Below are positions 16,728-25,410 of a stretch of 34,793 nt of DNA, in pieces. Positions within the stretch are counted from its first letter, which is position 1. Each line of letters begins with the position of its first letter. Below the pieces are notes generated by a model that was not told the origin of the DNA, did not search any database, and saw nothing but the letters and a program-made list of their open reading frames with translations. The stretch covers positions 1 to 34,793 of the forward strand of contig JAFEAI010000278.1 in assembly GCA_018266475.1 (NCBI GenBank), read 5' to 3'. Source of the stretch: Bacteroidota bacterium (GTDB lineage: Bacteria > Bacteroidota > Bacteroidia > Flavobacteriales_F > PHOS-HE28). A program made the translations under genes and the position numbers.

Positions 16728-17374
16728 CGATGGAATTCCCCTGGGCATACGGTGTTGCAAGCATGGCGATCGCCTACCTGTGCGGAAGCATACCTACCGC
16801 CGTGTGGTGGGGGAAATGGTTCCATGGCATGGATGTGCGCCAGCACGGCAGCCGCAATGCGGGGGCTACCAACACCTTCCGCGTGCTTGGGCCCAGGGCC
16901 GGCGTGCCCGTGCTCGCCATTGACATCCTCAAGGGGTTCCTTCCGGTGCGGCTATTGCCCCTCGGCAGCGGCCTTGAACCCTACTCCGACAGCTGGACCC
17001 TTTTGCGCGTACTGCTCGTTTCAGCCGCCGTGATCGGCCATCTCTACCCGGTATTTGCAGGCTTCCGCGGCGGCAAGGGAATTGCCACTTCCCTCGGAGG
17101 TGTGCTCGCCATCCACCCGGGTGCAGCACTGGTCTGCATCGGGGTGTTTTTCGCGGTCTTCCTCACTACGCGCTATGTTTCCTTGTCTTCGCTTACTGCG
17201 GCCGTGGCCTTCCCTGTCGCCGTTATCTTCCTTTTCCACGAAAGCAGCACCGTGCTCAAGGTGTTCGCCGTGCTGCTCTGCGCGGTGGTGTTCTACACGC
17301 ACCGGCAGAACATCCTGCGGCTGGTGAAAGGGACCGAAAACCGGATGAACATCCTAGGCGGGCCAACTTCCTGA
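16724..17374 (+). CDS. plsY: Glycerol-3-phosphate acyltransferase PlsY
   Basis: PlsY moves an acyl group from acyl-phosphate to glycerol 3-phosphate, the first step of phospholipid synthesis, in the inner membrane. The 216-residue length and five or more hydrophobic helices are usual. The three conserved sites are visible: GSIPTAVWWGKW with the following RQHGSRNAGATNTFRVLG (motif 1), FRGGKGIATSLGG (motif 2) and the TRYVSLSS segment (motif 3). The Asp-x-x-Lys-Gly stretch AIDILKGFLPV is also present. ATG 16724 overlaps the preceding stop by four bases; a second ATG two codons later is possible. The next gene begins five bases after its stop, so the operon continues. Confidence 0.95.
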   Translation: MTMEFPWAYGVASMAIAYLCGSIPTAVWWGKWFHGMDVRQHGSRNAGATNTFRVLGPRAGVPVLAIDILKGFLPVRLLPLGSGLEPYSDSWTLLRVLLVSAAVIGHLYPVFAGFRGGKGIATSLGGVLAIHPGAALVCIGVFFAVFLTTRYVSLSSLTAAVAFPVAVIFLFHESSTVLKVFAVLLCAVVFYTHRQNILRLVKGTENRMNILGGPTS

Positions 17375-17379
17375 AGCAC

Positions 17380-20300
17380 ATGACGCGCACCGCACGGATC
17401 CTGCAAAACACCGCCTGCACGCTTGTGCTGGTGCTTGCGGCATCCGGTGTGCTTGCCCAAGGCGGCGACAAGGCACTGAAGGTGCAGGCCGACGCCCTCT
17501 TCGATAAAGGGGAATATGCCAAGGCCTACCCGATGTATTCCCAATTGGTCAGCCTTTCCCCGCAGGACCATGAGCTCAATTACAAGCTGGGGGCATGCAC
17601 ACTGTACGGTGACGGGAAAAAAGTGAAGGCCATCGGCTACTTGAAGTTCGCCACCGGAAACCCTTCCATACCGGCCTTGGCGTGGTACTTCCTGGGCCGG
17701 GCATACCACTTGGATTACCAATTTGACGAAGGCCTGGCCGCCTACGCGCACTACAAGGGCACGGCCGACAAAAAACTGTTGGCACAGTTTCCCGTGGACG
17801 CATTGGAGCAGCAGTGCCGCAACGGAAAATACCTGTTGAGCAACCTCAAGGACATTGAGGTGCTCAACAAAGTGGACGTGGCTGCATCTGACTTCTTCCG
17901 CTTTTACGACCTCAGCGACATCGGCGGAAAGATCGTAGTGACCCCGGATGAACTGCTCACCAGCATGGACCGCAAGCGGGGCGAGCGGTCGCTGGTGTAC
18001 CTGCCTGACAAGGGCGGCCCGATCTATTTCAGCAGCTACGGAAAGGACGGGCGCACCGGCAAGGACATCTACCGCTCGGAACTGCTGCCCGGCGGCAGGT
18101 ATGCCGCGCCGGTGAAGCTCGCCGGCTACATCAATACCGACCAGGACGAGGACTATGCGGTGATGGCGCCCGATGGCCGCACCTTCTACTTCTGCAGCAA
18201 AGGGCACAACAGCATGGGCGGATACGATGTGTTCCGCAGCACCTACGACAAGGGCATGGACGCCTTCAGCGCCCCGGAGAACATGGATTTTGCGGTGAAC
18301 ACCCCTGCCGATGAAATGCTGTACATCGTGGGGCCTGACGCACGCGAAGCCTGTTTTGCCAGCGACCGCGACAGCCGCCAGGGGGCAGTGAACGTGTATC
18401 GCGTAAGCACGGTGCAAACACCGATCAACATCACCGTTTTCCAGGGCAGCTTTTCCTCCGCGCCCGACCCTGCCGACAGGCGCGCCCGCATCATTGTGGA
18501 AGACGACCTCACGCGCCAGCGCGTGGCCGAGGCCGTCACCAATGACAAGGGCGAGTATGTGCTGGCCGTGCCCCGCGGGGGCAAGTACAAGGTGCTGGTG
18601 GAAGCAGGGCCGGGCGGGCGCAGCTTCCTCACCTCCCTGGAGGTGCCGCCAAGCGTGAAGCCGCAGGCCTTCAAGCAGGAAATGGAATTGGCGAACCACG
18701 GCGGCACCGGGTTGGGGGTGGAGGTGAAAAACCACTTTGACAAGCCGCTGGACACCGACATCATGGCCCTTGCCCTGGATGAGATCCGGCGCAGGGCACG
18801 CCTGGACGTGACCGGAGAACGGCCAGCTGCCGAGGCCCAGGCTGCGGCCACCGTCCCTGCCGACCCGTTGCAGGCTGCGGGATTCGATGGCACCATCACC
18901 ATGCCGGCCGCCCAGGCATTGGCCCGGCAGGACGCCACTGAGGAAGCGGCACTGGCCAATGAACAACAGCAATTGTCTGCAGATGCCTTTGAACTGGCGC
19001 GTGTAAATGCGGACGCCGCGGAGGCCCAGTCACTAAGGGCATCCCAACTTGCGGGTTCTGCGGCCGGCCTTCCCCCGGAGCAAAAGCAGCAGCTGATGGA
19101 ACAAGCCGCAGAGGCCCGCCAGCGGTCCTTGGAGGCAAGGGACCGTGCCATGGCGGCCTTTCAGGCGGGCACCGGGCTGGCAACGGCCAGTGCCGCCAGC
19201 ACCAAGCGGGCTGCGGATGCGCAGGCATTGGCAATAAACCTCGACCGCGCATTGGCTGCCAATGACAAAACTGCGGCCACTGCGGAACTGGTGAAGTTGA
19301 AGGCAGGCATAGACCAACGCAAGGGGCCCGATGCCCGCCCCGATGACCTGGAGCGGCTGCGCCGGGCGGCAAGCGAGCTGGAGGAAGTGGCCAGGAAAAA
19401 GGTGGCCCGCGCCACCGACCAGCGCGAGGAGGAGGCCATGCTCTCCGACCGTACGCAACGCATGGACAACGAGCTGGCTGCGGCCAAGGGGCGTAAACGC
19501 GAAGAGCTGGTCCGCAAGCAGGCGGAAATGAAGGAGCAAGCGACCGCCCTGCATCAAGAGGTGGAAAAAGCCTTCGGCGAAGCAGGGCGGGCGGAAGAGG
19601 CCGCTGCCGTGGCCCGCGGGGAGGTGGCCCTGGTGAAGTACCTGGGGCAATCCAAGGGCGGGAACCGTACGGCAGGAACCGGGGCTCCGGCGGACATTGT
19701 CGCGCGCCTGGCCAAGGTGCAGGAGCGGATGGATGGGCTGAACATCGAGCGGCAATACCTGCCGGTGGTCGCATCCACGCCCGAGGAGCGGGAGCGGCGC
19801 ACGTTCGATTGGGGCGGCCAGGAGGCGCTGGCAGGCAACTTCACGCCCACGGTGCGGATGGCCTCTTCCGGCGACCGGTCCGCCACTGCGGGAACACAAA
19901 CGGCATCCGTCCCTGCCGCACTCGGGGGGGTGGTTGCGGCGCCTGCCGCTGCCGCTGCCACTGCCGCCGATGTGGCACAAGCCGGCAAGGAAGGTTCCGG
20001 CTTGGCACAGGACAAGGAATCGCCCGGTGCTGCACAGGGCGCGGGCGCCTCGGGCATCGCCCAAGTGCAAGGGCAGGCCGCCGGCAATGCCCCTCCCGCC
20101 ACCGGCAAGCCGGATGATCAGCTGGCATCCGCCAACAGCAGCCTGGGCGCCCAGGCTGCTTCCAAAGGCGGGAACATGCCCAACGGAGCGGCGGCCGCTC
20201 CTGCGCCAACGGCCACTGCCGCCCAACCGTCCAAGCAGGGCCCCGCCACGCCCCCTGCTGCACAACCGGTGGATCCCGCCGGTACTTCCCGTGGCACCGC

Positions 20301-23300
20301 AACGGAGCAAGCCGCTGGCCAGGAGGCCGCAACGGACCGCGAGGAGCAGGCCTTTCTGCTGGCCAACAAACTGGCGGAGCTCCAGCAACTGCGCGCTGCG
20401 GAAAAAGACCGGGCGGTGCGCGACAGCCTGGATCGCGCCATTGTTCAGCAGAAGGCTGCGGTGGAAGCGTTCCGGTCCGGGGAAGGGGTGGCAAATAATG
20501 CAGGAACCAAGGCGGCCACACCCAATTTTGAGCCGCTCGAATTCGATGTCTTCATCCTTGATGAAGAACTGGCGGAAGAGGCATTCCCGGGTTTTACTTC
20601 CGCACGAAAGGAGATCACGGACGGCCCGGGAACCCCATCGGAGAAGGCCCTCCGCCTGCATGCCTTGGATGTGCAGTTGATGGACAGCCTCGAAGCCCGG
20701 GCCCAGCGCACGCTTGCGGCATTGGAGCAGCAACCGGGGAGGGCTGCGGAACTGCTACCCCGCGTGGAGCGGCTGCGTAACCTCAAGGCCAAGCATGCCG
20801 ACCAGGCGGAAAAGGACCTGGCGGAAGCGGGCCAGCACTATGCGGCCACGGAAACCAAGGCGTTGGAGGATGCGCAACTTTCGGGCAGAACGGCAGCGGT
20901 TGCGGGCGCCGTCCCCCAGCAGAACGCCTCACGAACACCGCACAATGATGCCTATGTCCAGGTGGATCCCGACCTGGACAGGGTTTATGCCAGTCCGTTT
21001 GCGCCCCGGACCGGAAAAGCGCAGGGAGCCAAGGCGGAAATGGAGCGTGACCTTGGCATGGAGCAGGCCGAACAAGCCCAGATCGACAGCATGGAAGCCG
21101 TGCTCTCGGCACTGCTGGGCGGAAAGGAATACGATAAGCTGCGTGAGCGCACGGACCGGAAGATCGACGACCTGCTGATCCACAAGGCCGACCTTGGCCA
21201 GCGCTCGGCCTTCATCAGCCGCAGTGAATATGCCGCCGCCCAGGACAGCGCCAAGCTGCTGCTCAAGCAAATGCAGAAGCGCGGGTTTGCCCCGGATGAG
21301 CCGCTGGTGCAAATGGCCAAAGGCTACGAGGAAGGTGCCGCGGCCGCAATGGCAAGGGCCAAAACATACCGCAAGCAGGCGGATGACGGTCGTGATATTT
21401 TCAAGCGGAACTCGCTCTACCGCCAGGCCTATGCGGAGGAGCTCAAGGCCTTGCAGAACATGGACCGCTCCCATACGGTGCGCAACTATCTCCTGGGCGG
21501 GAATGCCTCAAGGGGTGAAGTGCTCAGCTATGAGGAAGTGGAGCAGCGGGTTTATCCGCCGGTGGCGCCCAATGCCACCGCACCGGTGCTTGTGCATGAG
21601 CCGACCGCTCCGCCAGCAGCGAGCGGCGTGGTTTCCGTGGAAGCGGAAATACCCGATGCCGCAGTGAAGGGTGCCGTGCCTGGCGCCGTGCATGCACCGG
21701 CAGCTGATCGCGTGGACAGCACCACGCTCGCCGATTACCTGCGCCGGTACTATTACCTCGACGACAAGGGCCGGAAGCAGGTAATGGCAGGGGATGCGGA
21801 AAGCCGCTACTTCCTGATGAAAGGACGTTCCATGCAAGTGCGGTCGGATGCCGCAGCCATGCGCAATGAAGCGGAAGGCGCACAAACCTTGGCGAACGTG
21901 CTGGGCAGTGAAGCAACCACGATGCGTGCCGGGGCAGGCCAGGGAACCGGCGCACAGGATGCCGACAAGCTGCAGGCCAAGGCCGACCTGCTGAAGCAAC
22001 GGTCGGATTCTTTGCGGGGCGCGGCGGACCATCTTGCCGTTTCCGCGGACATGATCGACGCCCAGGCGGCGTCCCTGATGCAGGCGCTCCCCGCCGACAA
22101 GGCCTCGGAGATCATGGCGATGGAGCAGGCTGCGCGGCGCACCGAACCGGTCCTGGCACGGTCCAGGCCTTCCAATTCCGAGGCCGTAACATCCGTGCTT
22201 GGCGGGAAGCCGGCCGGCACGGCCACCATGGCCGGCGCCGCACCTGCGGGCAATCCTGCTGCAAAGACGGTGCGTGACACGGCGGAGGTCGCCATGGCCC
22301 CCGCTGTGCCTGAGCCAGTGCCTGTGGAGGGCCGCACCGCTGAAGCCCCCCGCCGCATCGCACCGGTGGGCACCACCATTACTTCGGCCCCGGCCCCGTT
22401 CGCCGGGCCGTTGGCCAAGGATGTGTTCACCTTCACGGAGCACCCCGCACCGCGCCAGGAAGCCATCCCCATTGATGCACCAATGCCGGCAGGCGTGGTG
22501 TACAAGGTGCAGGTGGGTGCATTCCGGAATGCGTTGCCCGTGGAAGCCTTCAATGACATGACCCCGCTCACCGGCGAGCGCACGGCGAACGGACTGGTGC
22601 GCTACAGCGCAGGCATGTTCACCTCAGCCGAGAGCGCTTCCCAGGCCGGTGCCAAGGTGCGGGAACGGGGCTACCGGGATGCCTTTGTGGTGGCGTACAT
22701 GGACGGCAGGCGTGTGCCGCTGCGCGAGGCCATGCAGGCCGAGCGCGCCGCGCTGGCCACTGCCGCGCCTGCCACCGCGCAAGCCGCGCATCCGGTAACG
22801 GCAAGCGGCACAGGGCAAGCCCAGCAGCCCGCACCTGCACAGGCACCGGCCAACTTGAGCGTGCCTGCCACGGGGGATGCAGCCGAGGCGGCGGTGTTGG
22901 CGGCCTACCCGGCAACAGCCACTGAAGTGTTGGCTGCATTCAAGCCATCGAGCACCGCGGCGGATTATTACAATGACCCCACGGCAGCCCCTGCAAAGCA
23001 GGTGGAGACGGTGAAGGGCCTGTTCTTTACCGTGCAGGTAGGCGTGTACAGCAAGCCGACCGCCTTAGACAAGCTGTTCAACATCACACCGCTGAACAGC
23101 GAGCGCACCGAGACCGGCAAGATCCGCTACACCACGGGCCTCTTCCTGGATGAAGGCCAGGCCGTGCAGCGCAAGAATGGCACGGTGGGCCTAGGCGTGG
23201 CCGATGCGTTCGTAACGGCCTACCTGAACGGCAAGCGGATCCCCGTCCGCGATGCCCGCGTACTGCTGGCCAAGTTCGGCAAAGCGATCCTGGCCGATCC

Positions 23301-23319
23301 CTCACAGGCCAACCGTTGA
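17380..23319 (+). CDS. PorE-like periplasmic protein with two C-terminal SPOR domains (1979 aa)
   Basis: Residues 1-26 form a signal peptide without a lipobox cysteine. TPR-like helices (27-130) follow, then a PD40-type beta-propeller (about 165-340) with blades such as GPIYFSSYGKDGRTGKDIYR and DGRTFYFCSKGHNSMGGYDV. A carboxypeptidase-regulatory-like domain lies at about 365-430. This order is that of PorE, a T9SS/gliding component, which normally ends in an OmpA-like peptidoglycan-binding domain. Here the middle (about 440-1690) is instead Ala-, Gln- and Glu-rich coiled coil with low-complexity linkers, and the end has two SPOR domains at about 1705-1795 and 1880-1965. They share the pattern VQVG, N-x-TPL-x-x-ERT, RY-x-x-G and DAF-V-x-AY. 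SPOR domains bind denuded glycan, so it probably anchors an envelope complex to the cell wall. The exact partner is inferred only. Confidence 0.85.
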   Translation: MTRTARILQNTACTLVLVLAASGVLAQGGDKALKVQADALFDKGEYAKAYPMYSQLVSLSPQDHELNYKLGACTLYGDGKKVKAIGYLKFATGNPSIPALAWYFLGRAYHLDYQFDEGLAAYAHYKGTADKKLLAQFPVDALEQQCRNGKYLLSNLKDIEVLNKVDVAASDFFRFYDLSDIGGKIVVTPDELLTSMDRKRGERSLVYLPDKGGPIYFSSYGKDGRTGKDIYRSELLPGGRYAAPVKLAGYINTDQDEDYAVMAPDGRTFYFCSKGHNSMGGYDVFRSTYDKGMDAFSAPENMDFAVNTPADEMLYIVGPDAREACFASDRDSRQGAVNVYRVSTVQTPINITVFQGSFSSAPDPADRRARIIVEDDLTRQRVAEAVTNDKGEYVLAVPRGGKYKVLVEAGPGGRSFLTSLEVPPSVKPQAFKQEMELANHGGTGLGVEVKNHFDKPLDTDIMALALDEIRRRARLDVTGERPAAEAQAAATVPADPLQAAGFDGTITMPAAQALARQDATEEAALANEQQQLSADAFELARVNADAAEAQSLRASQLAGSAAGLPPEQKQQLMEQAAEARQRSLEARDRAMAAFQAGTGLATASAASTKRAADAQALAINLDRALAANDKTAATAELVKLKAGIDQRKGPDARPDDLERLRRAASELEEVARKKVARATDQREEEAMLSDRTQRMDNELAAAKGRKREELVRKQAEMKEQATALHQEVEKAFGEAGRAEEAAAVARGEVALVKYLGQSKGGNRTAGTGAPADIVARLAKVQERMDGLNIERQYLPVVASTPEERERRTFDWGGQEALAGNFTPTVRMASSGDRSATAGTQTASVPAALGGVVAAPAAAAATAADVAQAGKEGSGLAQDKESPGAAQGAGASGIAQVQGQAAGNAPPATGKPDDQLASANSSLGAQAASKGGNMPNGAAAAPAPTATAAQPSKQGPATPPAAQPVDPAGTSRGTATEQAAGQEAATDREEQAFLLANKLAELQQLRAAEKDRAVRDSLDRAIVQQKAAVEAFRSGEGVANNAGTKAATPNFEPLEFDVFILDEELAEEAFPGFTSARKEITDGPGTPSEKALRLHALDVQLMDSLEARAQRTLAALEQQPGRAAELLPRVERLRNLKAKHADQAEKDLAEAGQHYAATETKALEDAQLSGRTAAVAGAVPQQNASRTPHNDAYVQVDPDLDRVYASPFAPRTGKAQGAKAEMERDLGMEQAEQAQIDSMEAVLSALLGGKEYDKLRERTDRKIDDLLIHKADLGQRSAFISRSEYAAAQDSAKLLLKQMQKRGFAPDEPLVQMAKGYEEGAAAAMARAKTYRKQADDGRDIFKRNSLYRQAYAEELKALQNMDRSHTVRNYLLGGNASRGEVLSYEEVEQRVYPPVAPNATAPVLVHEPTAPPAASGVVSVEAEIPDAAVKGAVPGAVHAPAADRVDSTTLADYLRRYYYLDDKGRKQVMAGDAESRYFLMKGRSMQVRSDAAAMRNEAEGAQTLANVLGSEATTMRAGAGQGTGAQDADKLQAKADLLKQRSDSLRGAADHLAVSADMIDAQAASLMQALPADKASEIMAMEQAARRTEPVLARSRPSNSEAVTSVLGGKPAGTATMAGAAPAGNPAAKTVRDTAEVAMAPAVPEPVPVEGRTAEAPRRIAPVGTTITSAPAPFAGPLAKDVFTFTEHPAPRQEAIPIDAPMPAGVVYKVQVGAFRNALPVEAFNDMTPLTGERTANGLVRYSAGMFTSAESASQAGAKVRERGYRDAFVVAYMDGRRVPLREAMQAERAALATAAPATAQAAHPVTASGTGQAQQPAPAQAPANLSVPATGDAAEAAVLAAYPATATEVLAAFKPSSTAADYYNDPTAAPAKQVETVKGLFFTVQVGVYSKPTALDKLFNITPLNSERTETGKIRYTTGLFLDEGQAVQRKNGTVGLGVADAFVTAYLNGKRIPVRDARVLLAKFGKAILADPSQANR

Positions 23320-23329
23320 GCCGATCTCG

Positions 23330-23337
23330 TACCTTCG
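23330..23337 (+). promoter_or_regulatory. Possible -7 promoter box of clpS (TACCTTCG)
   Basis: TACCTTCG lies 22 bp before the clpS ATG and is identical to the box at 9138. It differs from TAnnTTTG at one base. It suggests that clpS is transcribed separately from the long upstream gene. Confidence 0.45.
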
Positions 23338-23359
23338 CTTCGCTGAAGCATACAGGCAC

Positions 23360-23635
23360 ATGCAGTGGAAGGAAAGCGAACTTGAACAACCAGTGGCCGT
23401 AGTGGCCGACCAGGACCTGCAGGAGATCATCCTGCACAACGATGATGTGAATACGTTCGAGCATGTCATCGTTTGCCTGATGGAGATCTGCGGCCATGAT
23501 CCCATCCAGGCCGAGCAATGCGCGTCGATCGTGCATTACAACGGCAAGTGCAGTGTGAAGCGGGGCACCCTCCGGAAGTTGAGGCCGCTTTGCGAGGCGC
23601 TCTGCCAAAAGGGCCTTTCAGCCGATATTCAATGA
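23360..23635 (+). CDS. clpS: Clp protease adaptor ClpS
   Basis: ClpS brings proteins with N-degron ends to the ClpA or ClpC unfoldase for degradation. The 91-residue product has the family's binding core: a flexible N-terminus, then IILHNDDVNTFEHVIVCLME with the Asn-Asp-Asp that holds the substrate's free amino group and the Thr-Phe-Glu-His helix. The second half (GHDPIQAEQCASIVHYNGK) keeps the His-x-x-Gly segment. ATG 23360 is preferred; earlier in-frame codons read through the upstream gene's end. The TGA overlaps the ATG of the M48 protease gene, an arrangement that links two protein-quality functions in different compartments. Confidence 0.93.
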   Translation: MQWKESELEQPVAVVADQDLQEIILHNDDVNTFEHVIVCLMEICGHDPIQAEQCASIVHYNGKCSVKRGTLRKLRPLCEALCQKGLSADIQ

Positions 23636-24438
23636 AGATGACCCAAGCCAGGGCGGTGGCTGTGGCGGCCATGTTCGCCCTCACCGCAGCTTGTTCCAAA
23701 GTGCCCATTACCGGGCGAAGCCAGTTGAACCTGTTGCCCGAGGGAGAACTGATGGGCATGAGCCTGACGGAATATGAAGGATTCCTGAAGGAGCACCCCC
23801 CGTTGCCCGCTGCGGACGCCCGCGTGAAGACGGTGCGTGAGATCGGCCAGCGCCTGGCCACCGCCGCCACGGATTTCCTTACGGCAAACGGCGCGGCCTC
23901 CCGCGTGGCGGATTTCAAATGGGAGTTCAACGTGGTGGACGACCCCACCGTGAACGCCTGGTGCATGCCGGGCGGAAAGGTGGTGGTCTATACCGGCCTG
24001 ATGCCCGTGACCAAGGATGATGCGGGGTTGGCATTGGTGATGGGCCATGAGATCTCCCATGCAATAGCCAGGCACGGCAATGAGCGCATGAGCCAGGCCC
24101 TGGCCATGCAGGGTGCCGACCTGACCCTGCAAGCCATGGTGGCCCAAAAGCCGACCATGGCCAACAACATGTTCCTGCAGGCATTTGGCGTCGGCGGGCA
24201 ACTGGGGCTGCTCGCCTACAGCCGGAAGCAGGAAAGCGAGGCCGACAAGATGGGGCTGGTGTTCATGGCCATGGCCGGGTACGATCCCCGCGTGGCGCCG
24301 CAGTTCTGGCAGCGGATGGCCGCACAGGGCGGTGCCAAGCCGCCCGAACTCCTGAGCACCCACCCGAGCGATGCCCGGCGGATCGCCGACCTGGAGGCCT
24401 ATATGCCCGAAGCCATGAAGTATTACAAGCCCCGTTGA
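23632..24438 (+). CDS. M48-family zinc metalloprotease, lipoprotein
   Basis: The 268-residue protein starts at ATG 23632 (overlapping the clpS stop) and has a lipoprotein signal ending LTAAC, so it should sit in the outer or inner membrane facing the periplasm. The zinc site is HEISH at residues 139-143, with E140 as catalytic base; the third ligand is E201 in ESEADKMGL. The N-terminal VPITGRSQLNLL segment and the final STHPSDARRIADLE are typical of Oma1/LoiP/YcaL-like M48B proteases, which clear misfolded envelope proteins. Length fits that family. A start at ATG 23638 is equally possible. Confidence 0.92.
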   Translation: MKMTQARAVAVAAMFALTAACSKVPITGRSQLNLLPEGELMGMSLTEYEGFLKEHPPLPAADARVKTVREIGQRLATAATDFLTANGAASRVADFKWEFNVVDDPTVNAWCMPGGKVVVYTGLMPVTKDDAGLALVMGHEISHAIARHGNERMSQALAMQGADLTLQAMVAQKPTMANNMFLQAFGVGGQLGLLAYSRKQESEADKMGLVFMAMAGYDPRVAPQFWQRMAAQGGAKPPELLSTHPSDARRIADLEAYMPEAMKYYKPR

Positions 24439-24449
24439 CCGGAGCGTAT

Positions 24450-24457
24450 TATATTCG
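24450..24457 (+). promoter_or_regulatory. Possible -7 box of the tRNA gene (TATATTCG)
   Basis: TATATTCG lies 42 bp before the tRNA, within an AT-rich patch. It has the same TTCGCGC continuation as the box at 2159. No TTG at usual spacing was found. Confidence 0.4.
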
Positions 24458-24499
24458 CGCCCGCTTTCGGTGGATCGCCTGTGGATCGCCGCCAGTTTT

Positions 24500-24573
24500 G
24501 GACTCGTAGCTCAATTGGATAGAGCACCTGACTACGGATCAGGAGGTTTGGGGTTCGACTCCCTACGGGTCCA
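24500..24573 (+). tRNA. tRNA-Arg (anticodon ACG)
   Basis: A full cloverleaf can be drawn. The acceptor stem pairs GGACTCG (24500-24506) with CGGGTCC (24566-24572), including two G-T pairs. The D arm is GCTC...GAGC. The anticodon stem CCTGA/TCAGG holds the loop CTACGGA, anticodon ACG, which reads CGN arginine codons after A-to-I change by TadA. The T loop is TTCGACT. The discriminator is A at 24573 and CCA is not encoded, as is common in this phylum. Confidence 0.95.
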
Positions 24574-24584
24574 CGAAATGCAGG

Positions 24585-24618
24585 AATGCCCTTTAACGCA
24601 AGTTGAAGGGCATTTTCC
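24585..24618 (+). terminator. Rho-independent terminator of tRNA-Arg
   Basis: AATGCCCTT (24585-24593) pairs perfectly with AAGGGCATT (24606-24614). The stem continues inward by four pairs (one T-G) to a GCAA tetraloop of the stable GNRA type. TTTTCC follows. This is the strongest terminator in the window. Confidence 0.9.
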
Positions 24619-24751
24619 TTTCAGGGGCATGGCTTCAAGGCAATAGTGGGTCTCTTGATGGAAGGGGTGGCCCCGCAGCAGGGGCACCGAAATCCCACCT
24701 TGGATCGCGCCCCGATTCAGGCCGGCGTTCACGCTCGTTTGCTGCCGGGGC

Positions 24752-24826
24752 CTGTTGGCCTAGGCTCGAACCGGGGACATCGGCGCCAAAGTGCGGATGC
24801 GCTAAACCAGTACCCGCATGGTACTG
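24752..24826 (-). pseudogene. Degenerate tRNA-like sequence
   Basis: Read on the minus strand, the region has a tRNA-like order. A D-arm-like CTGGTTTAGCGCAT comes first, then an anticodon-arm-like stretch with TTTG in the loop and one mismatch in the stem, then a T arm with GGTTCGAGC whose stem has one C-A mismatch. The acceptor stem does not pair, so it cannot be a working tRNA. It also contains a separate perfect seven-pair hairpin (CAGTACC at 24808-24814, GGTACTG at 24820-24826). It is probably a decayed tRNA or the scar of an insertion next to the tRNA-Arg gene. Confidence 0.4.
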
Positions 24827-24854
24827 AAGACCCAATGCCTACCGGGGATGGCCC

Positions 24855-25247
24855 TCAGAACAGGTCCTTCACCTCAATGAAGTGGAACTCCATGGGGAAG
24901 AGGCTTTCGTAATCCTTGCCCGCCTCCGCCATTTCCTCGTCGCCGATCTCGTAGTGCCAGTTCACCTGCACGTGCATGCCCGATCCGTTCACTGCGCACA
25001 GGCGGTCGAAGATGTTGTAGAAATGCTTGGTGCTGCTGGTGTCCAGGTAATCCAGGCGCATGTTCACCGTGGTGAGTTCACGCGGCTGCCTGATGTATTC
25101 CTCTATCCAGTGGTAGATGCGCTCATAGAACTGCTCGCTATTGGCGGGGAGCGAGCGGCCGGTGACGTCAATGGTGCCGCGGTCCAGGTCCAATTCCACC
25201 TCGGGCGATGTGGCCGTGCGGCCAATGTGCATGTGCTTGATCGCCAT
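24855..25247 (-). CDS. SiaC-family regulatory phosphoprotein (DUF1987)
   Basis: The 130-residue product belongs to the SiaC (DUF1987) family. In Pseudomonas aeruginosa SiaC is phosphorylated by SiaB, dephosphorylated by SiaA, and binds the diguanylate cyclase SiaD. Family marks here are ATSPEVELDLDRGTIDVTGR, in which the beta-hairpin is followed by SLPANSEQFYERI, and LDYLDTSSTKHFYNIF, in which T70 or the next serines occupy the phosphorylation site. The end has WHYEIGDEEMAEAGKDYE, also typical. I start at ATG 25247 rather than the upstream in-frame codon because homologues begin near here and a -7-like box lies just upstream. No kinase, phosphatase or GGDEF gene is in the window, so its partner is unknown. 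Confidence 0.9.
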   Translation of the reverse strand: MAIKHMHIGRTATSPEVELDLDRGTIDVTGRSLPANSEQFYERIYHWIEEYIRQPRELTTVNMRLDYLDTSSTKHFYNIFDRLCAVNGSGMHVQVNWHYEIGDEEMAEAGKDYESLFPMEFHFIEVKDLF

Positions 25248-25264
25248 GATGCGCTGCCTGGCGG

Positions 25265-25304
25265 CCAAAATAGATGCCGGCGAACACCGGCTCACCGGGT
25301 GTTC
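25265..25304 (-). promoter_or_regulatory. Promoter-like box and hairpin upstream of the SiaC gene
   Basis: On the minus strand TATTTTGG (25272 to 25265) lies 17 bp before the start and differs from TAnnTTTG at one base. Just upstream, GAACACCGG (25282-25290) pairs with CCGGGTGTTC (25295-25304) with one bulge and a CTCA loop. The hairpin may be an operator or a weak terminator for the gene ending at 25411. Confidence 0.35.
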
Positions 25305-25410
25305 ACGCCATCATTTGAACAAGGAAGCGTTGAAGACTGCGGCTTCCCGGGCCAGGAGCGCCAATGGCCTTGGAGGAGCGGGATGCCCGCCCGGCGGAAG
25401 GAGGCCGTGC

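Noticed and set aside
17293-20733. Minus-strand open frames of 559 and 566 codons inside the PorE/SPOR gene
   Set aside because: Antisense to a gene with clear domains; low-complexity Gly/Leu/Arg-rich products without motifs.
24635-24835. Possible small gene after tRNA-Arg
   Set aside because: The predicted peptide is the translation of the tRNA-like sequence and lacks any family feature.
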